Assembly: GCA_947593615.1 (NCBI GenBank)
Contig: CANQDR010000007.1
Location: forward strand, 1-64,000
Direction: 5' to 3'
Length of the DNA stretch: 64,000 bases
From: an uncultured Clostridia bacterium
GTDB lineage: Bacteria; Bacillota; Clostridia; Oscillospirales; Acutalibacteraceae
Shown: in pieces, positions 9,673 to 20,034 of the stretch
How the letters are laid out: every line of letters begins with the position of its first letter
Position numbering within the stretch: position 1 is the first letter of the stretch
The notes under the pieces: generated by a model
Databases searched by the model: none
What the model was told of the DNA's origin: nothing
The model's input: the letters and a program-made list of their open reading frames with translations, nothing else
Position numbers and translations under genes: made by a program

Positions 9673-12525
9673 TCAGTTTGTTTTTTCAAGCTTATAGCTT
9701 ACATCATTTTCAATTACATTATATCCGTTAGAAGCGGCGTCATTGTAAATGTTTGTAAGATCCCACTCGGAGTCTTTTGGAATATAAATATATTTAGGAA
9801 TATTTTCAGGATTAACAGAATAGTAGGTCTTAAGTCTTTCAATGCTTGAAGTTTTTTCGCCCGGAATCCATGCAGACATAGTTCCATAGGGGAAATCGGC
9901 AGCAAGGTAACACCATGTTTTGCTTGTAAGGAAAAGTATTTTATCCTTTTCCTTGTTATCATAATATTTCAAATCATTATTAATTGTTTCATATGTGTTG
10001 AAATTGTTTACATTTGTATAAATGCCTTTTGCAGGTCCGCTGTTTATCTGGCTTGTCAGCGCACTTGTATCACCTGATTCCCAGAAACAGTGAGTTGCTT
10101 TAACAGTTATTTGAAATGCACCTTGCAGGAAAATCATAAATGCAGCAAACACAAAGCTCGCTCTTTTTACCCAAACTGCATATTCTATATTATCCTGTGA
10201 TGTTTTCATTTCTCTGATAAGTTGTGCAAGGAAAACATATCCTGCCATATTTGTTGCTGTAATTGACACGGAAATAATATAGAAATACTGGTTTGACGAG
10301 AATGCTGTTGCAAATGAATATATAATACCAAGAACAAACAAGCTCGCAAACAATGCCTTTTGCTTTTTGTCACACAGAATATACGAGGTTATTCCTATGA
10401 AAATCAGCGGGAACATAATAGCATTGTAATAAACGCTTGTCAGCTGAGGCAGTAACAGCACATAACAGAATATTACAATTGCAGTGGTCACAATAAGATA
10501 TACAGAACGGTGAAGTTGTCTGTTTTTGTCAAATATCATAACGATTATCATTGCGAAATAGCTGTATAAAGCCCACTTAAAATGACTGTGATGATTTAAA
10601 ATCGAATTAAAATACATTTGAATTCTTGAAACAAGAGCAACTTGAGGGTGGTCAGGGTCAGTAAGAAGATAAGGCAGATTCTTAAAAATTTCACCGACGC
10701 TTACTCTTGTCAATGCAAAAGCGAGGAATACAGCCGCAAGCGCAAACACGCCTATGCTGAAAAACAGAAATGTTCTGCCTGAAAACAGTTCACTTTTAAA
10801 TATTATATTTGTATTTTTATTTTTAATAACTCTATGAACAATTATACATATTCCGTACAATATATAAGCAGCTGCAAGATACGGACAGCAAAGTACGGCT
10901 GCGGCAAAAGTTACACCGCATAATATTAGAGGCAGTTTCTTTTTATAGTTTATTGTGCCCATAACAGCGCCTGTCAGCGTAAGTAAATCAAGCGCCATAG
11001 TATTATAGCTCATAGCCATAATATCAAACGGAGTAAAGATAAAGTACAGAACGCAGGCAAAAACAGAAATATATCCGAATTTTCTGAAACGCGTATATAT
11101 AATAATTGAAACCACAGCGTGGAAAATAATATAAGCGACTCTTGCTGCAAGAATAATTCCTTCCGTTGACTGGGTTATCATTGTATAAAGACCGACAAAC
11201 GGCATAAGTAAAAATCCCGAAAGTTGAGATAAATTCCATTCATCTCTTATCAGCGCATCACCCATATTAAATCGTTGGGGAATAGTCAGATAAAATGGTT
11301 CGTCATTTCCTCCGAAACCAAATGAGCATTTCCAGAACGCAAAAATCAGAGCACCTGCCATTAATGCTATAAACAGATAATCCTGCCATTTATATTTATC
11401 CACTCTTGCTCGTTGTTCTTTTATAAAATCCACAAGCATTTTAAAGAATATCTGAATGTATTTTGCAATAAAATTAAGAATTGCCGAACCGATAGCAGAG
11501 CATACAAATACTATGGGAACGGTAACAAAGTAGAATGGAAGTCTATCGGTCATAACAGGGATTTTTTGATTAAGAATCGGATATACAAGCGAGTCAAAAA
11601 TAAATGACAGAAGATATATTCCGAGTGCAAGGTCAGAAACTTGCCATAATACAAATTTAAAGCCTTTGCCGATTTTAGTTGTATTGATTCTGCTTAAAAG
11701 TATGAATAAAAATACCGAGAGCACATAGGGCTCAAATCCGTACCAGAAAACATATGTGCCTGATTTAAAATTAGTTCCGTAGCTTCTGTAGAAATTAAAC
11801 GTACCGAATAACACAATGGCGGCGATAAATAAAATAAGCAGAGAACGTGTTTTTAGTTTTATTCCATACTCGCGTATGTAACAGCCGGAAAAATAATAAG
11901 TAATAGGATAAAATCCCATCCACCAGCTTGGAATGAGTTTAGCAAATGTATCGGAGGATTTAGGGTCAGCCCACCAGCCCGGAGTGTCAAAATTAAATAT
12001 ATTGAACAAGGTGGGAAGTATTGTAATAGCAATCATTGTTATTACAAGCACCTGTTTCTGGCGTTTGTTTTTCAGATTATTATAGGCAAGGTTCAAAAAT
12101 GGAATTAACAGAAACAAGCCGATATACATTTCAATATACCAAGAGTAGTTTGCTCCGGTAAAGTCAAGCGTACCCATAATAAATGATTTAAAAGTCAAAA
12201 TCTCATTGTCATGAACAGCCTTTAAAATCATGCAGGTTAAAGTGCTCAGGACAAAAATAATTAATGTTTTGGTTATTCCAGAGTAAAATTTTCTGCTTAA
12301 AGTTTTTTTACTCATAAGATAGCCGGTTAAAATCATAAACAACGGTACACAAACAGAGAACAGCGTGCGCATAAGTACCATAATATACATTTCTGTACCC
12401 TGTACTGTTTGGCTGTAAAATCCGTTGTGTAAAAAGAAGTGAACAGACAGAACCGTAAATACCGCAACTATTCTTATTATATCCATAGCGGAATTACGAT
12501 TTTCCAATTTTTTAATATCCATCAA
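9673..12525 (-). CDS. Acyltransferase-3 family membrane protein fused to a C-terminal GT-C-like polytopic membrane region (950 aa)
   Basis: N-terminus NSAMDIIRIVAVFTVLSVHFFLHNG and MFILTGYL typical of acyltransferase 3; second half (from about KYKWQDYLFIALMAG) is a separate multi-TM module with FGGNDEPFYLTIPQRF. Confidence 0.75.
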   Translation of the reverse strand: MMDIKKLENRNSAMDIIRIVAVFTVLSVHFFLHNGFYSQTVQGTEMYIMVLMRTLFSVCVPLFMILTGYLMSKKTLSRKFYSGITKTLIIFVLSTLTCMILKAVHDNEILTFKSFIMGTLDFTGANYSWYIEMYIGLFLLIPFLNLAYNNLKNKRQKQVLVITMIAITILPTLFNIFNFDTPGWWADPKSSDTFAKLIPSWWMGFYPITYYFSGCYIREYGIKLKTRSLLILFIAAIVLFGTFNFYRSYGTNFKSGTYVFWYGFEPYVLSVFLFILLSRINTTKIGKGFKFVLWQVSDLALGIYLLSFIFDSLVYPILNQKIPVMTDRLPFYFVTVPIVFVCSAIGSAILNFIAKYIQIFFKMLVDFIKEQRARVDKYKWQDYLFIALMAGALIFAFWKCSFGFGGNDEPFYLTIPQRFNMGDALIRDEWNLSQLSGFLLMPFVGLYTMITQSTEGIILAARVAYIIFHAVVSIIIYTRFRKFGYISVFACVLYFIFTPFDIMAMSYNTMALDLLTLTGAVMGTINYKKKLPLILCGVTFAAAVLCCPYLAAAYILYGICIIVHRVIKNKNTNIIFKSELFSGRTFLFFSIGVFALAAVFLAFALTRVSVGEIFKNLPYLLTDPDHPQVALVSRIQMYFNSILNHHSHFKWALYSYFAMIIVMIFDKNRQLHRSVYLIVTTAIVIFCYVLLLPQLTSVYYNAIMFPLIFIGITSYILCDKKQKALFASLFVLGIIYSFATAFSSNQYFYIISVSITATNMAGYVFLAQLIREMKTSQDNIEYAVWVKRASFVFAAFMIFLQGAFQITVKATHCFWESGDTSALTSQINSGPAKGIYTNVNNFNTYETINNDLKYYDNKEKDKILFLTSKTWCYLAADFPYGTMSAWIPGEKTSSIERLKTYYSVNPENIPKYIYIPKDSEWDLTNIYNDAASNGYNVIENDVSYKLEKTN

Positions 12526-12643
12526 AAATTCCTTTCTTATAAAAAATATATATATTACTACAATAACATATTTTCTTGTTTTTTACAACAAAAATAAAAA
12601 AATAAATGCCTAAAATTTATAAAATTTCAGGCATATAAATCGT

Positions 12644-14212
12644 CTATATTTTTGATTTTAAAATGTTATTTAAAAATTTTATTCTTTCCGTTAAAAATTC
12701 AAACCCGTCAATCGACAGCAGAATGAAAACAGGTGTGAAATTATATAAATAGCGTGACCGTGTTTCCCATATAATAAAGAACACGAATGCTGCAAAAACG
12801 ATACCTTTTAAAAAAGTCTGTATATTAATTTCAGGTTTTATACATCCTCTGAGTATCGACAGACAAATCATAAACATAAGAAAAAGTTGAAAACCGCAGC
12901 TGTAAATATAAAATATAAGGTGATTTTCACCTTTATCGAGAACGAATGAATGTAAAAAGTTCTCTCTTATCGGTTGTTCAATGTGATGAGATATAAAATA
13001 GGTTCCGTCCTCCCATGTCCAAACAGCCTTCTTAACAATATGTTTTGAAAGTCCGATAAATCCAAAAGTTTTTATTCTGTTATTGATTTCTTTTAAATTA
13101 GCTTCCTGTTTTGATTCTATATCAGGATAGCTCGCAGTATATTGACTGTCTTTTTGATTGTAGTGTCCCAAGCCTTTAAGTCCCATCATAATCCAATGGG
13201 TGTACGGATACTGACATTTGTCTGATTCTTCTTTTGTAATAATCTTTGAATTGTCAAATTCTATGTTATATATAGAGCCGACAATTCCAAAACCTGCGGC
13301 AAGCGCAAGAATCAGACAAACAGTTTTCTTCATTTTAAATTTTAAATAAAGAAAAATAATAGTAACTGCAAGCAGTAAAACCAAACTGCCTTTTAATTTA
13401 TAGCCCAAAAAAATTAATGAACCGCTTATTGCAAGCAGAATATATTTTTTATATCGTGAGTCTGATTTAACAGCGCAGATAAAAAGATAAATTGCAGCAA
13501 TACAAAAAGGAATTGAAATTGAATCTGTATAATAATAAGATACGTAGGTGTAATACGGTGCAAAAAGGAATGATAGAATCAGTACCATAATTGCTTTTTT
13601 GTTTCCGTATATTTTTCTTGCGGTAAATACCGTAAGCAGCACGGAAATATTTATTGCCGCAGCATTAACTAAAACAGGCAGATACATAGGAACATACCCT
13701 AAAATCAGATATGCAGTTCTGTAAAAAAACGAAAGTAAAAAAAGGATTGCAAGGTTATTTGGATATCTTATGAGATAAACATCACCGTTTTGATAATTTT
13801 TCTGAATAAAATCAAAATTTCCGTTTTGAGCAAAATCAAGCGAGCATTGGTTAAGATAATTTAAATCCGTAACAGGCTTCATTTCAAGCAAATATCCGAT
13901 AAGCAGCTGAATTGCAAACATAATACCTGTTACGGAAAAAATTATAAGTTTAATATTTCTGTCCGTAAGATTTCCTTTTGCTAAAATTTTTGGTTTTCCG
14001 TTATATTTTTGAATAATAATATAAACAGCAGTAAAAAAAGCAAGCAGTATTACAAATCCAAGTATTACAAACAGCTGTTCTTTAACCGAATAGTTTTGTT
14101 TATCATCATGATAGCCAAACAGAATAACACATAAAAATATTAATCCGAAGCTAACCAAAAAAACAATATGAAAAATTCTGTTCAAAATTTCAGGAAATTT
14201 GTTTTTAGTCAT
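12644..14212 (-). CDS. Polytopic membrane protein, PMT/GT39-like glycosyltransferase
   Basis: Many TM helices and a YPNNLAILFLLSFFYR-type loop; start moved to MTKNKFPE giving a short overlap with the upstream GT2. Confidence 0.65.
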   Translation of the reverse strand: MTKNKFPEILNRIFHIVFLVSFGLIFLCVILFGYHDDKQNYSVKEQLFVILGFVILLAFFTAVYIIIQKYNGKPKILAKGNLTDRNIKLIIFSVTGIMFAIQLLIGYLLEMKPVTDLNYLNQCSLDFAQNGNFDFIQKNYQNGDVYLIRYPNNLAILFLLSFFYRTAYLILGYVPMYLPVLVNAAAINISVLLTVFTARKIYGNKKAIMVLILSFLFAPYYTYVSYYYTDSISIPFCIAAIYLFICAVKSDSRYKKYILLAISGSLIFLGYKLKGSLVLLLAVTIIFLYLKFKMKKTVCLILALAAGFGIVGSIYNIEFDNSKIITKEESDKCQYPYTHWIMMGLKGLGHYNQKDSQYTASYPDIESKQEANLKEINNRIKTFGFIGLSKHIVKKAVWTWEDGTYFISHHIEQPIRENFLHSFVLDKGENHLIFYIYSCGFQLFLMFMICLSILRGCIKPEINIQTFLKGIVFAAFVFFIIWETRSRYLYNFTPVFILLSIDGFEFLTERIKFLNNILKSKI

Positions 14213-15155
14213 AATCCTCCAGGAATTCCTCAACAATATATCTTGGTCGCCTTTTAGCTTCCAAATATATTTTGCCAACATATTCCCCGATTATTCCTAT
14301 TGCCAGTAATTGTAAACCTCCTAAAGCCCAGATCGAGCATAAAAGACTTGCCCATCCGCTTACGGCAACACCCATAAAAAAGCTTATAAGAGAATAAATA
14401 ATCATTATAATGCTTATTGCAAATACAATAGCGCCGAGCCATGTAATCATTCTGATAGGCTGAATGCTCAGAGAGGTAATTCCCTCCCATGCAAGAGCAA
14501 GCATTTTTTTCAGCGGATATTTACTTTCTCCTGCAAGGCGTTCGGAACGCTCATAAGTTACAATATCAGACTTATATCCTATGAGAGGCACCATGCCTCT
14601 TAGAAATATATTTGTTTCTTTATATAATGAAAATGCTTCAAGCGCTCTTCTGCTCATAAGTCTGAAATCAGCGTGGTTGAAAATTACTTTTGCTCCCATT
14701 TTATTAAGTATTTTATAAAATGCTTCAGCAGTAAAGCGTTTAAAGAAAGTATCAGTTTCTCTTTTTGAGCGAACGCCGTAAACTACATCACAGCCATCCT
14801 CGAATTTAGCAACCATTTCGTCAAAAGTGTTTATATCGTCCTGTAAATCGGCGTCTATTGATATAACGGCGTCAGCTTTATCCTTTAAAGTCATAAGTCC
14901 GCACAGCAGTGCATTCTGATGACCTCTGTTTCTTGAGAGTTTTATTCCCTGAAAAATGGGATTTTCATTATGAAGCGATTTTATAATGCTCCAGGTCTTG
15001 TCCTTGGAGCCGTCGTCAATAAATACAATTTTACTGTCTGATGTAATTTTACTCTCATACATCATATCGTTATATTTGTTTAAGAGTTTTTCAGCTGAAT
15101 CTCTTAAAACTTCTTCTTCGTTGTAGCAGGGGATAGCAAGATATAGCTTTGTCAT
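14205..15155 (-). CDS. GT2 polyprenyl-phosphate glycosyltransferase (GtrB/DPM1-like) with two C-terminal TMs
   Basis: AIPCYNEEEVL, ISIDADLQDD, LSRNRGHQNALLCGL, C-terminal IGEYVGKIYLEAKRRPRY. Confidence 0.93.
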   Translation of the reverse strand: MTKLYLAIPCYNEEEVLRDSAEKLLNKYNDMMYESKITSDSKIVFIDDGSKDKTWSIIKSLHNENPIFQGIKLSRNRGHQNALLCGLMTLKDKADAVISIDADLQDDINTFDEMVAKFEDGCDVVYGVRSKRETDTFFKRFTAEAFYKILNKMGAKVIFNHADFRLMSRRALEAFSLYKETNIFLRGMVPLIGYKSDIVTYERSERLAGESKYPLKKMLALAWEGITSLSIQPIRMITWLGAIVFAISIIMIIYSLISFFMGVAVSGWASLLCSIWALGGLQLLAIGIIGEYVGKIYLEAKRRPRYIVEEFLEDYD

Positions 15156-15372
15156 AATGTCCTCCGAATTGTATTACAAAATATTAAAAAAATATATGTG
15201 TAAAAATATACAATTTATCTGCAAAATAATTATAAGGCAGAGGAAAAATAATGTCAAGAATTTATAATTATTTGTAGTTTATTATATAAAATTAAAAAAT
15301 TTACTTGTCAATAAAAACCAATTGTATTATAATATAAAATATTAATGATAATAATTCTATGGAGGTAGTATT

Positions 15373-16341
15373 ATGTCACAAAAATCAATAGCGGTACTTA
15401 CAAGCGGCGGTGACGCACCGGGAATGAATGCGGCTGTCAGAGCAGTAGTTCGTGCCGGAATAAATAAAGGTATGAAAGTTTACGGCGTTTATCGCGGATA
15501 TAATGGATTATTAAACGGTGATGTTCAGGAAATGAATCTCAGAAGCGTGTCTGATATTATCGGTAACGGAGGTACAATGCTCTACACAGCAAGAAGTGAA
15601 GAGTACAATACTCCTGCGGGCGTAAAAAAGGCGGCTGATTATTGCAGAAGCCTTGGAATAAGCGGTGTGGTTGTAATCGGAGGCGACGGTTCATTCAGAG
15701 GCGCACGTGACCTTACGGGCGCAGGAATCAACTGCATAGGCGTTCCCGGTACAATCGATAATGATATAGCCTGCTCTGAATATACCGTAGGCTTTGATAC
15801 TGCTATGAATACTGCACTTCAGATGGTTGACCGTATTCGTGATACGGCTCAGTCACATGACCGCTGTTCAATCGTTGAGGTAATGGGCAGACGCTGCGGC
15901 GATATTGCATTGCAGACAGGTATTGCAACAGGCGCAACAGCAATTTTAGTCCCTGAAATTGAATATAATATTGAACGTGATGTAATAGCAAGAATTATCA
16001 ACACTCAGAAAACGGGCAAAAAGCATTTCGTAATTGTAGTTGCAGAAGGTGTCGGCGGAGTTCAGGACCTTGCTAAATATATTGAACAGCGTCTTGGCAT
16101 TGAAGCAAGAGCAACGGTACTCGGCCATGTTCAGCGCGGAGGTTCTCCGACACTCCGAGACAGAGTTGTAGCCAGTGAAATGGGTCACAGAGCAGTTCAG
16201 CTTCTTGACCAGAATATCGGAAACCGCGTAGTAGCAATGCAAGGCGGAAAAATTGTTGATTTAGATATTAATGAAGCTCTTGACATGAAACGAGTATTTG
16301 ATAAAGAGCTTTATAACATAGCAATGACAATTTCTATTTAA
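15373..16341 (+). CDS. pfkA: 6-phosphofructokinase
   Basis: IAVLTSGGDAPGMNAAVRAVVR, IGGDGSFRGA, GVPGTIDNDI, VEVMGRRCGDIAL. Confidence 0.97.
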   Translation: MSQKSIAVLTSGGDAPGMNAAVRAVVRAGINKGMKVYGVYRGYNGLLNGDVQEMNLRSVSDIIGNGGTMLYTARSEEYNTPAGVKKAADYCRSLGISGVVVIGGDGSFRGARDLTGAGINCIGVPGTIDNDIACSEYTVGFDTAMNTALQMVDRIRDTAQSHDRCSIVEVMGRRCGDIALQTGIATGATAILVPEIEYNIERDVIARIINTQKTGKKHFVIVVAEGVGGVQDLAKYIEQRLGIEARATVLGHVQRGGSPTLRDRVVASEMGHRAVQLLDQNIGNRVVAMQGGKIVDLDINEALDMKRVFDKELYNIAMTISI

Positions 16342-16363
16342 TCTTAATTTTTGTGCTATATTT

Positions 16364-16395
16364 TGGGCGGACAATGTTCGCCCTTCATTTTTATT
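16364..16395 (+). terminator. pfkA terminator
   Basis: gggcggac aat gttcgccc ttcattttt. Confidence 0.7.
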
Positions 16396-16508
16396 ATTTG
16401 ATTTAAACATAATTAAATCTAAATTTTAAGCATTAAAAATAAATTTTTTACATACCATTATTTATTAATATAATTATAACTATATATTTCCTGAAAGGAA
16501 TTATAATT

Positions 16509-18005
16509 ATGCTTAATGATTCACGAAATTTAACAGAAGGACTTATCATATTTTCAGTATTGATATCTGATTTTGAAAAGCTTGATTTTAAAAACGACGC
16601 TCTTGCAGGCGTCCGTGCAAATTATTTTAACTCAAACAACAGTACACAGCAGGATAAAACGGAGGTCTCCATTGATGACAAAGATTATAGTTTGTCATAT
16701 TTTATGAGTAAAGATGATGCTTTATCTTGGAAAATCGCCAGAAATAATAGACCGTATCAGACTGTCAAAAAAGCTACAGGAGGTATTTACTGTGTTATTT
16801 TCTACAGTGAAAACGGCATAATATATAAAAGACAGTATTTTAATAAAGAGCATATTTGGATTCGCACCGAATATTATGACTCTAATTATGAGAATAAATT
16901 ACTTGCAGTCGTATCACAAAAAAATATTTGCGGCATAGTTTCTCTTCATTTTGAAAAAATACATTCGGACGGCAAAAGAGATATATCATATTTGTTTCCT
17001 TCACAAGAAAAGCCTGACAAGAAGTGTACTGCAATTATTTACTCAAATGCAGGTATGCTCTGGTATGATGTATGTTTTAAACCCGAAGATTTAACCGAAT
17101 ACGAACAGGATGATGAAAATAAGTCCGGTTTTGTATTTAATTTAGACAGTTTTTCAGGCAAACGCAATAATAACAATACTATTGATCTAACAAAAGCCGA
17201 TTATTTAGAAGATACCGATATTAAAGAGGATGCAACGCCTAAAATATCTGAAAGTGACAATTCAGATAATTCAAAATCATATTCTGCCTATGATAAAATC
17301 GAAAGGATTCTTTCGGAGGCTCATAAAACGAATAAAGACTTGTTTGGTGAAATAATCAATCAGACATCAGATGACTTTATATCAGAAGAGGATAATTCCG
17401 ATGAAAGTACCGACAGCGGAAATTTGACGAACAAGGATGACTGTCAGGACTTATCACCTGAAAACAATAGCTTGAATAATAACTCTGGCGATTTTTCAGA
17501 AAACTCCAATGAGCAGGAGTTTGAGCAATGTGAAAATTCCCCGTGCAATATTGTTATTCATACAAAATCCGGGCGTTATTCATATTACGGAGAAGTTGAT
17601 GAAAATAATTGCAGAACCGGCAGAGGAAGAACGGTAACTCCCGAAGGACTTACATCTTATGACGGAGATTATAAAAACGATAAGCGAAACGGCTTTGGGG
17701 TATGTTACTATAAAGAAGGCGTTATAAATTATGTCGGCAATTGGGAGAATAACAGCAGATGCGGAAGCGGAGTAGGTTATCGTTTGAGCGACGGAACTAT
17801 GCATGCAGGAAAATGGAATGATAATGCACCCGAAGGTGTTGGTGCGCGTTTTGACAGTGACGGAAATTTTATTGATGTTTGCTCGTACATAAACGGGGTC
17901 AGAAACGGTAAAAGTATTTCCTTTGATGAAAACGGCAGTGTTGTTATAACAAAATGGGAAAACGGAGAAATAATTTCCGAACGTATAATATCAGATGAGG
18001 ATTAG
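16509..18005 (+). CDS. MORN-repeat protein with acidic low-complexity linker
   Basis: YYGEVDENNCRTGRGRTVTPEG, YDGDYKNDKRNGFGVCYYKEG, YVGNWENNSRCGSGVGY, HAGKWNDNAPEGVGARF repeats. Confidence 0.85.
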   Translation: MLNDSRNLTEGLIIFSVLISDFEKLDFKNDALAGVRANYFNSNNSTQQDKTEVSIDDKDYSLSYFMSKDDALSWKIARNNRPYQTVKKATGGIYCVIFYSENGIIYKRQYFNKEHIWIRTEYYDSNYENKLLAVVSQKNICGIVSLHFEKIHSDGKRDISYLFPSQEKPDKKCTAIIYSNAGMLWYDVCFKPEDLTEYEQDDENKSGFVFNLDSFSGKRNNNNTIDLTKADYLEDTDIKEDATPKISESDNSDNSKSYSAYDKIERILSEAHKTNKDLFGEIINQTSDDFISEEDNSDESTDSGNLTNKDDCQDLSPENNSLNNNSGDFSENSNEQEFEQCENSPCNIVIHTKSGRYSYYGEVDENNCRTGRGRTVTPEGLTSYDGDYKNDKRNGFGVCYYKEGVINYVGNWENNSRCGSGVGYRLSDGTMHAGKWNDNAPEGVGARFDSDGNFIDVCSYINGVRNGKSISFDENGSVVITKWENGEIISERIISDED

Positions 18006-18011
18006 CATATT

Positions 18012-18803
18012 ATGGATAAAATAAATGAGTTTTTGTTAAAATGTATGCCTAATGTATTAATGCTTGCAGCTGTCCTTGTTATAGGGTATATATTAGTAAA
18101 AATTATAATTAAACTTTTTAAGAAAGTTCTAATAAAAACCAATATGGAACATACAGCCGTAACATTTATTATATCTTTGGTTAAGGTAGTGCTCTACCTT
18201 GTAGTAGCCATAACAGCTCTTGCAACTATTGGCGTAAATGTGGCTTCTCTTATTACGGCAGTCGGTGCAGCAGCGCTTACAGCAGGACTCGCTTTGCAGG
18301 ACAGTCTGAGCAATGTAGCAAGCGGACTGACTATTTTGCTAAGCAAACCGTTTGTGGCGGGAGATGTGCTTGAATTTGAAGGTATTACAGGAAGCGTTGA
18401 AAGTATTAAAATTTTTTTTACAACCATACATACTCTGGACAATAAACTTGTAACGATTCCGAATTCAAGACTTACTAAAAACAATGTTGTAAATTGTACA
18501 ATGGTTGACAAGCGCAGAGTTGATTTAAAATATACTATCAGCTATAATGATGACATATCAAAGGTTAAGGGACTTTTATACAATCTTATATCGCAGAATC
18601 AAATGATTTTAAAAGATCCCGGACCGTCAGTCTGCGTCGGAGAACATCTTGAAAGCGGAATTGAAATTTTAGTTTTTATCTGGGCTGAACCTGATGATTA
18701 TTACGATGTTTACTATTATATGCAGGAAAATGTTAAGCTGTTGTTTGATAAAAACGGAATTACAATTCCTTATCCGCACGTTGTTGTTAAAAAAGATAAA
18801 TAA
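18012..18803 (+). CDS. Small-conductance mechanosensitive channel (MscS family)
   Basis: TM3 region AAALTAGLALQDSLSNVASGLTILLSKPFVAGDVLEFEGITGSVESI. Confidence 0.95.
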   Translation: MDKINEFLLKCMPNVLMLAAVLVIGYILVKIIIKLFKKVLIKTNMEHTAVTFIISLVKVVLYLVVAITALATIGVNVASLITAVGAAALTAGLALQDSLSNVASGLTILLSKPFVAGDVLEFEGITGSVESIKIFFTTIHTLDNKLVTIPNSRLTKNNVVNCTMVDKRRVDLKYTISYNDDISKVKGLLYNLISQNQMILKDPGPSVCVGEHLESGIEILVFIWAEPDDYYDVYYYMQENVKLLFDKNGITIPYPHVVVKKDK

Positions 18804-18825
18804 AAGAAAATAAATTGTAAATAAT

Positions 18826-18854
18826 AATGGTGTCGTTATTAACGGCACCATTTT
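18826..18854 (+). terminator. Terminator after mscS-like gene
   Basis: aatggtgtcgtt atta acggcaccatttttg. Confidence 0.7.
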
Positions 18855-18877
18855 TGATTATAAAGGATGTAATTCAT

Positions 18878-19255
18878 ATGAAAAAAATCTTATGTATTGC
18901 CGTAGCAGCAGTTATAATGCTTTTGGTAATTGCCGGATGCGGAATGGATAAAGCTGCTGACAGTGCAATGTCAGGCGCATCAAATGCGGCTTCAGACGTA
19001 GTCAGCGGTGCAGGAAACGCAGCCTCTGATGCAGTAAGCGGTGCTGAAGGTGCAGCATCTGATGCAATGAGCGGTGCAGAAAGTGCTGACGGCGGAATGT
19101 CTAATGGAACTGTAAGTGATGGTGACGGAGTTATAGGAAATGAAGGAACAGAAAAAGACAATTCATCTAATGCCAACAGCGGCAGCGGTACTGATGAAAA
19201 CAGTTCCAACGGAGATAATTCAGGAGAAAGTAATCCTTCAGACACTTTAATGTAA
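18878..19255 (+). CDS. Small lipoprotein with Ala/Ser-rich tandem repeats
   Basis: Signal with lipobox LLVIAGCG; repeats NAASDVVSGAG / NAASDAVSGAE / GAASDAMSGAE. Confidence 0.8.
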   Translation: MKKILCIAVAAVIMLLVIAGCGMDKAADSAMSGASNAASDVVSGAGNAASDAVSGAEGAASDAMSGAESADGGMSNGTVSDGDGVIGNEGTEKDNSSNANSGSGTDENSSNGDNSGESNPSDTLM

Positions 19256-19317
19256 AAAACGTCACACAGTAAAAAGGGTGGGGCAGACCTCACCCTTTTA
19301 AACTAAAATATTAAACT

Positions 19318-20019
19318 TTAAACTGCTTTTTCAAGTTCGTGTTTTAAATGCTTTATTATTTTCTTTTCAAGTCTTGATATGTATGACTGTGAAATTCCAA
19401 GCCTGTCAGCAACCTGCTTTTGCGTATGCTCTTTTTTTCCGTTTAATCCGAACCTCAGCTCCATAATAAGACATTCCCTGTCATTAAGCTTTGAAACTGC
19501 ATTTAAAACGAGCTTTTTTTCAAGCTCGTTTTCTATGTTGTTGTTTACTGTATCGGGGTCGCTTCCCAGAATATCGCATAGCAGAAGCTCATTGCCGTCC
19601 CAGTCGGTATTAAGAGGTTCATCAATTGAAACCTCGTTTTTTAACTGAGACGATTTTCTCAGGAACATTAAGATTTCATTTTCAATGCATCTTGAAGCGT
19701 ATGTAGCAAGCTTTATGTTTTTCTCGGGAGAAAAGGTATTCACAGCCTTTATAAGACCTATGGTCCCGATTGATATTAAATCCTCCGCACCTGCACTTGG
19801 AGATTCAAATTTTTTGGCAATATAAACTACAAGTCTAAGATTATGTACAATAAGCGGTTCTCTGGCATTGTTGTCGCCATCCATAATTTTTTTCATTATT
19901 ATGTTTTCTTCTTCTTTACTCAGCGGAGGGGGGAGTGTCTCGCTTCCGTTGATGTAAAACACCTCATTTTCCGAAAGAAAAAGCATTTTTATTTTTTTAA
20001 TAATACTATGTATTAACAT
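19318..20019 (-). CDS. sigE: Sporulation RNA polymerase sigma factor SigE
   Basis: [42 protein letters not shown], region 4 [22 protein letters not shown]; adjacent to spoIIGA. Confidence 0.93.
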   Translation of the reverse strand: MLIHSIIKKIKMLFLSENEVFYINGSETLPPPLSKEEENIIMKKIMDGDNNAREPLIVHNLRLVVYIAKKFESPSAGAEDLISIGTIGLIKAVNTFSPEKNIKLATYASRCIENEILMFLRKSSQLKNEVSIDEPLNTDWDGNELLLCDILGSDPDTVNNNIENELEKKLVLNAVSKLNDRECLIMELRFGLNGKKEHTQKQVADRLGISQSYISRLEKKIIKHLKHELEKAV

Positions 20020-20034
20020 TTTTATACCTCACAA

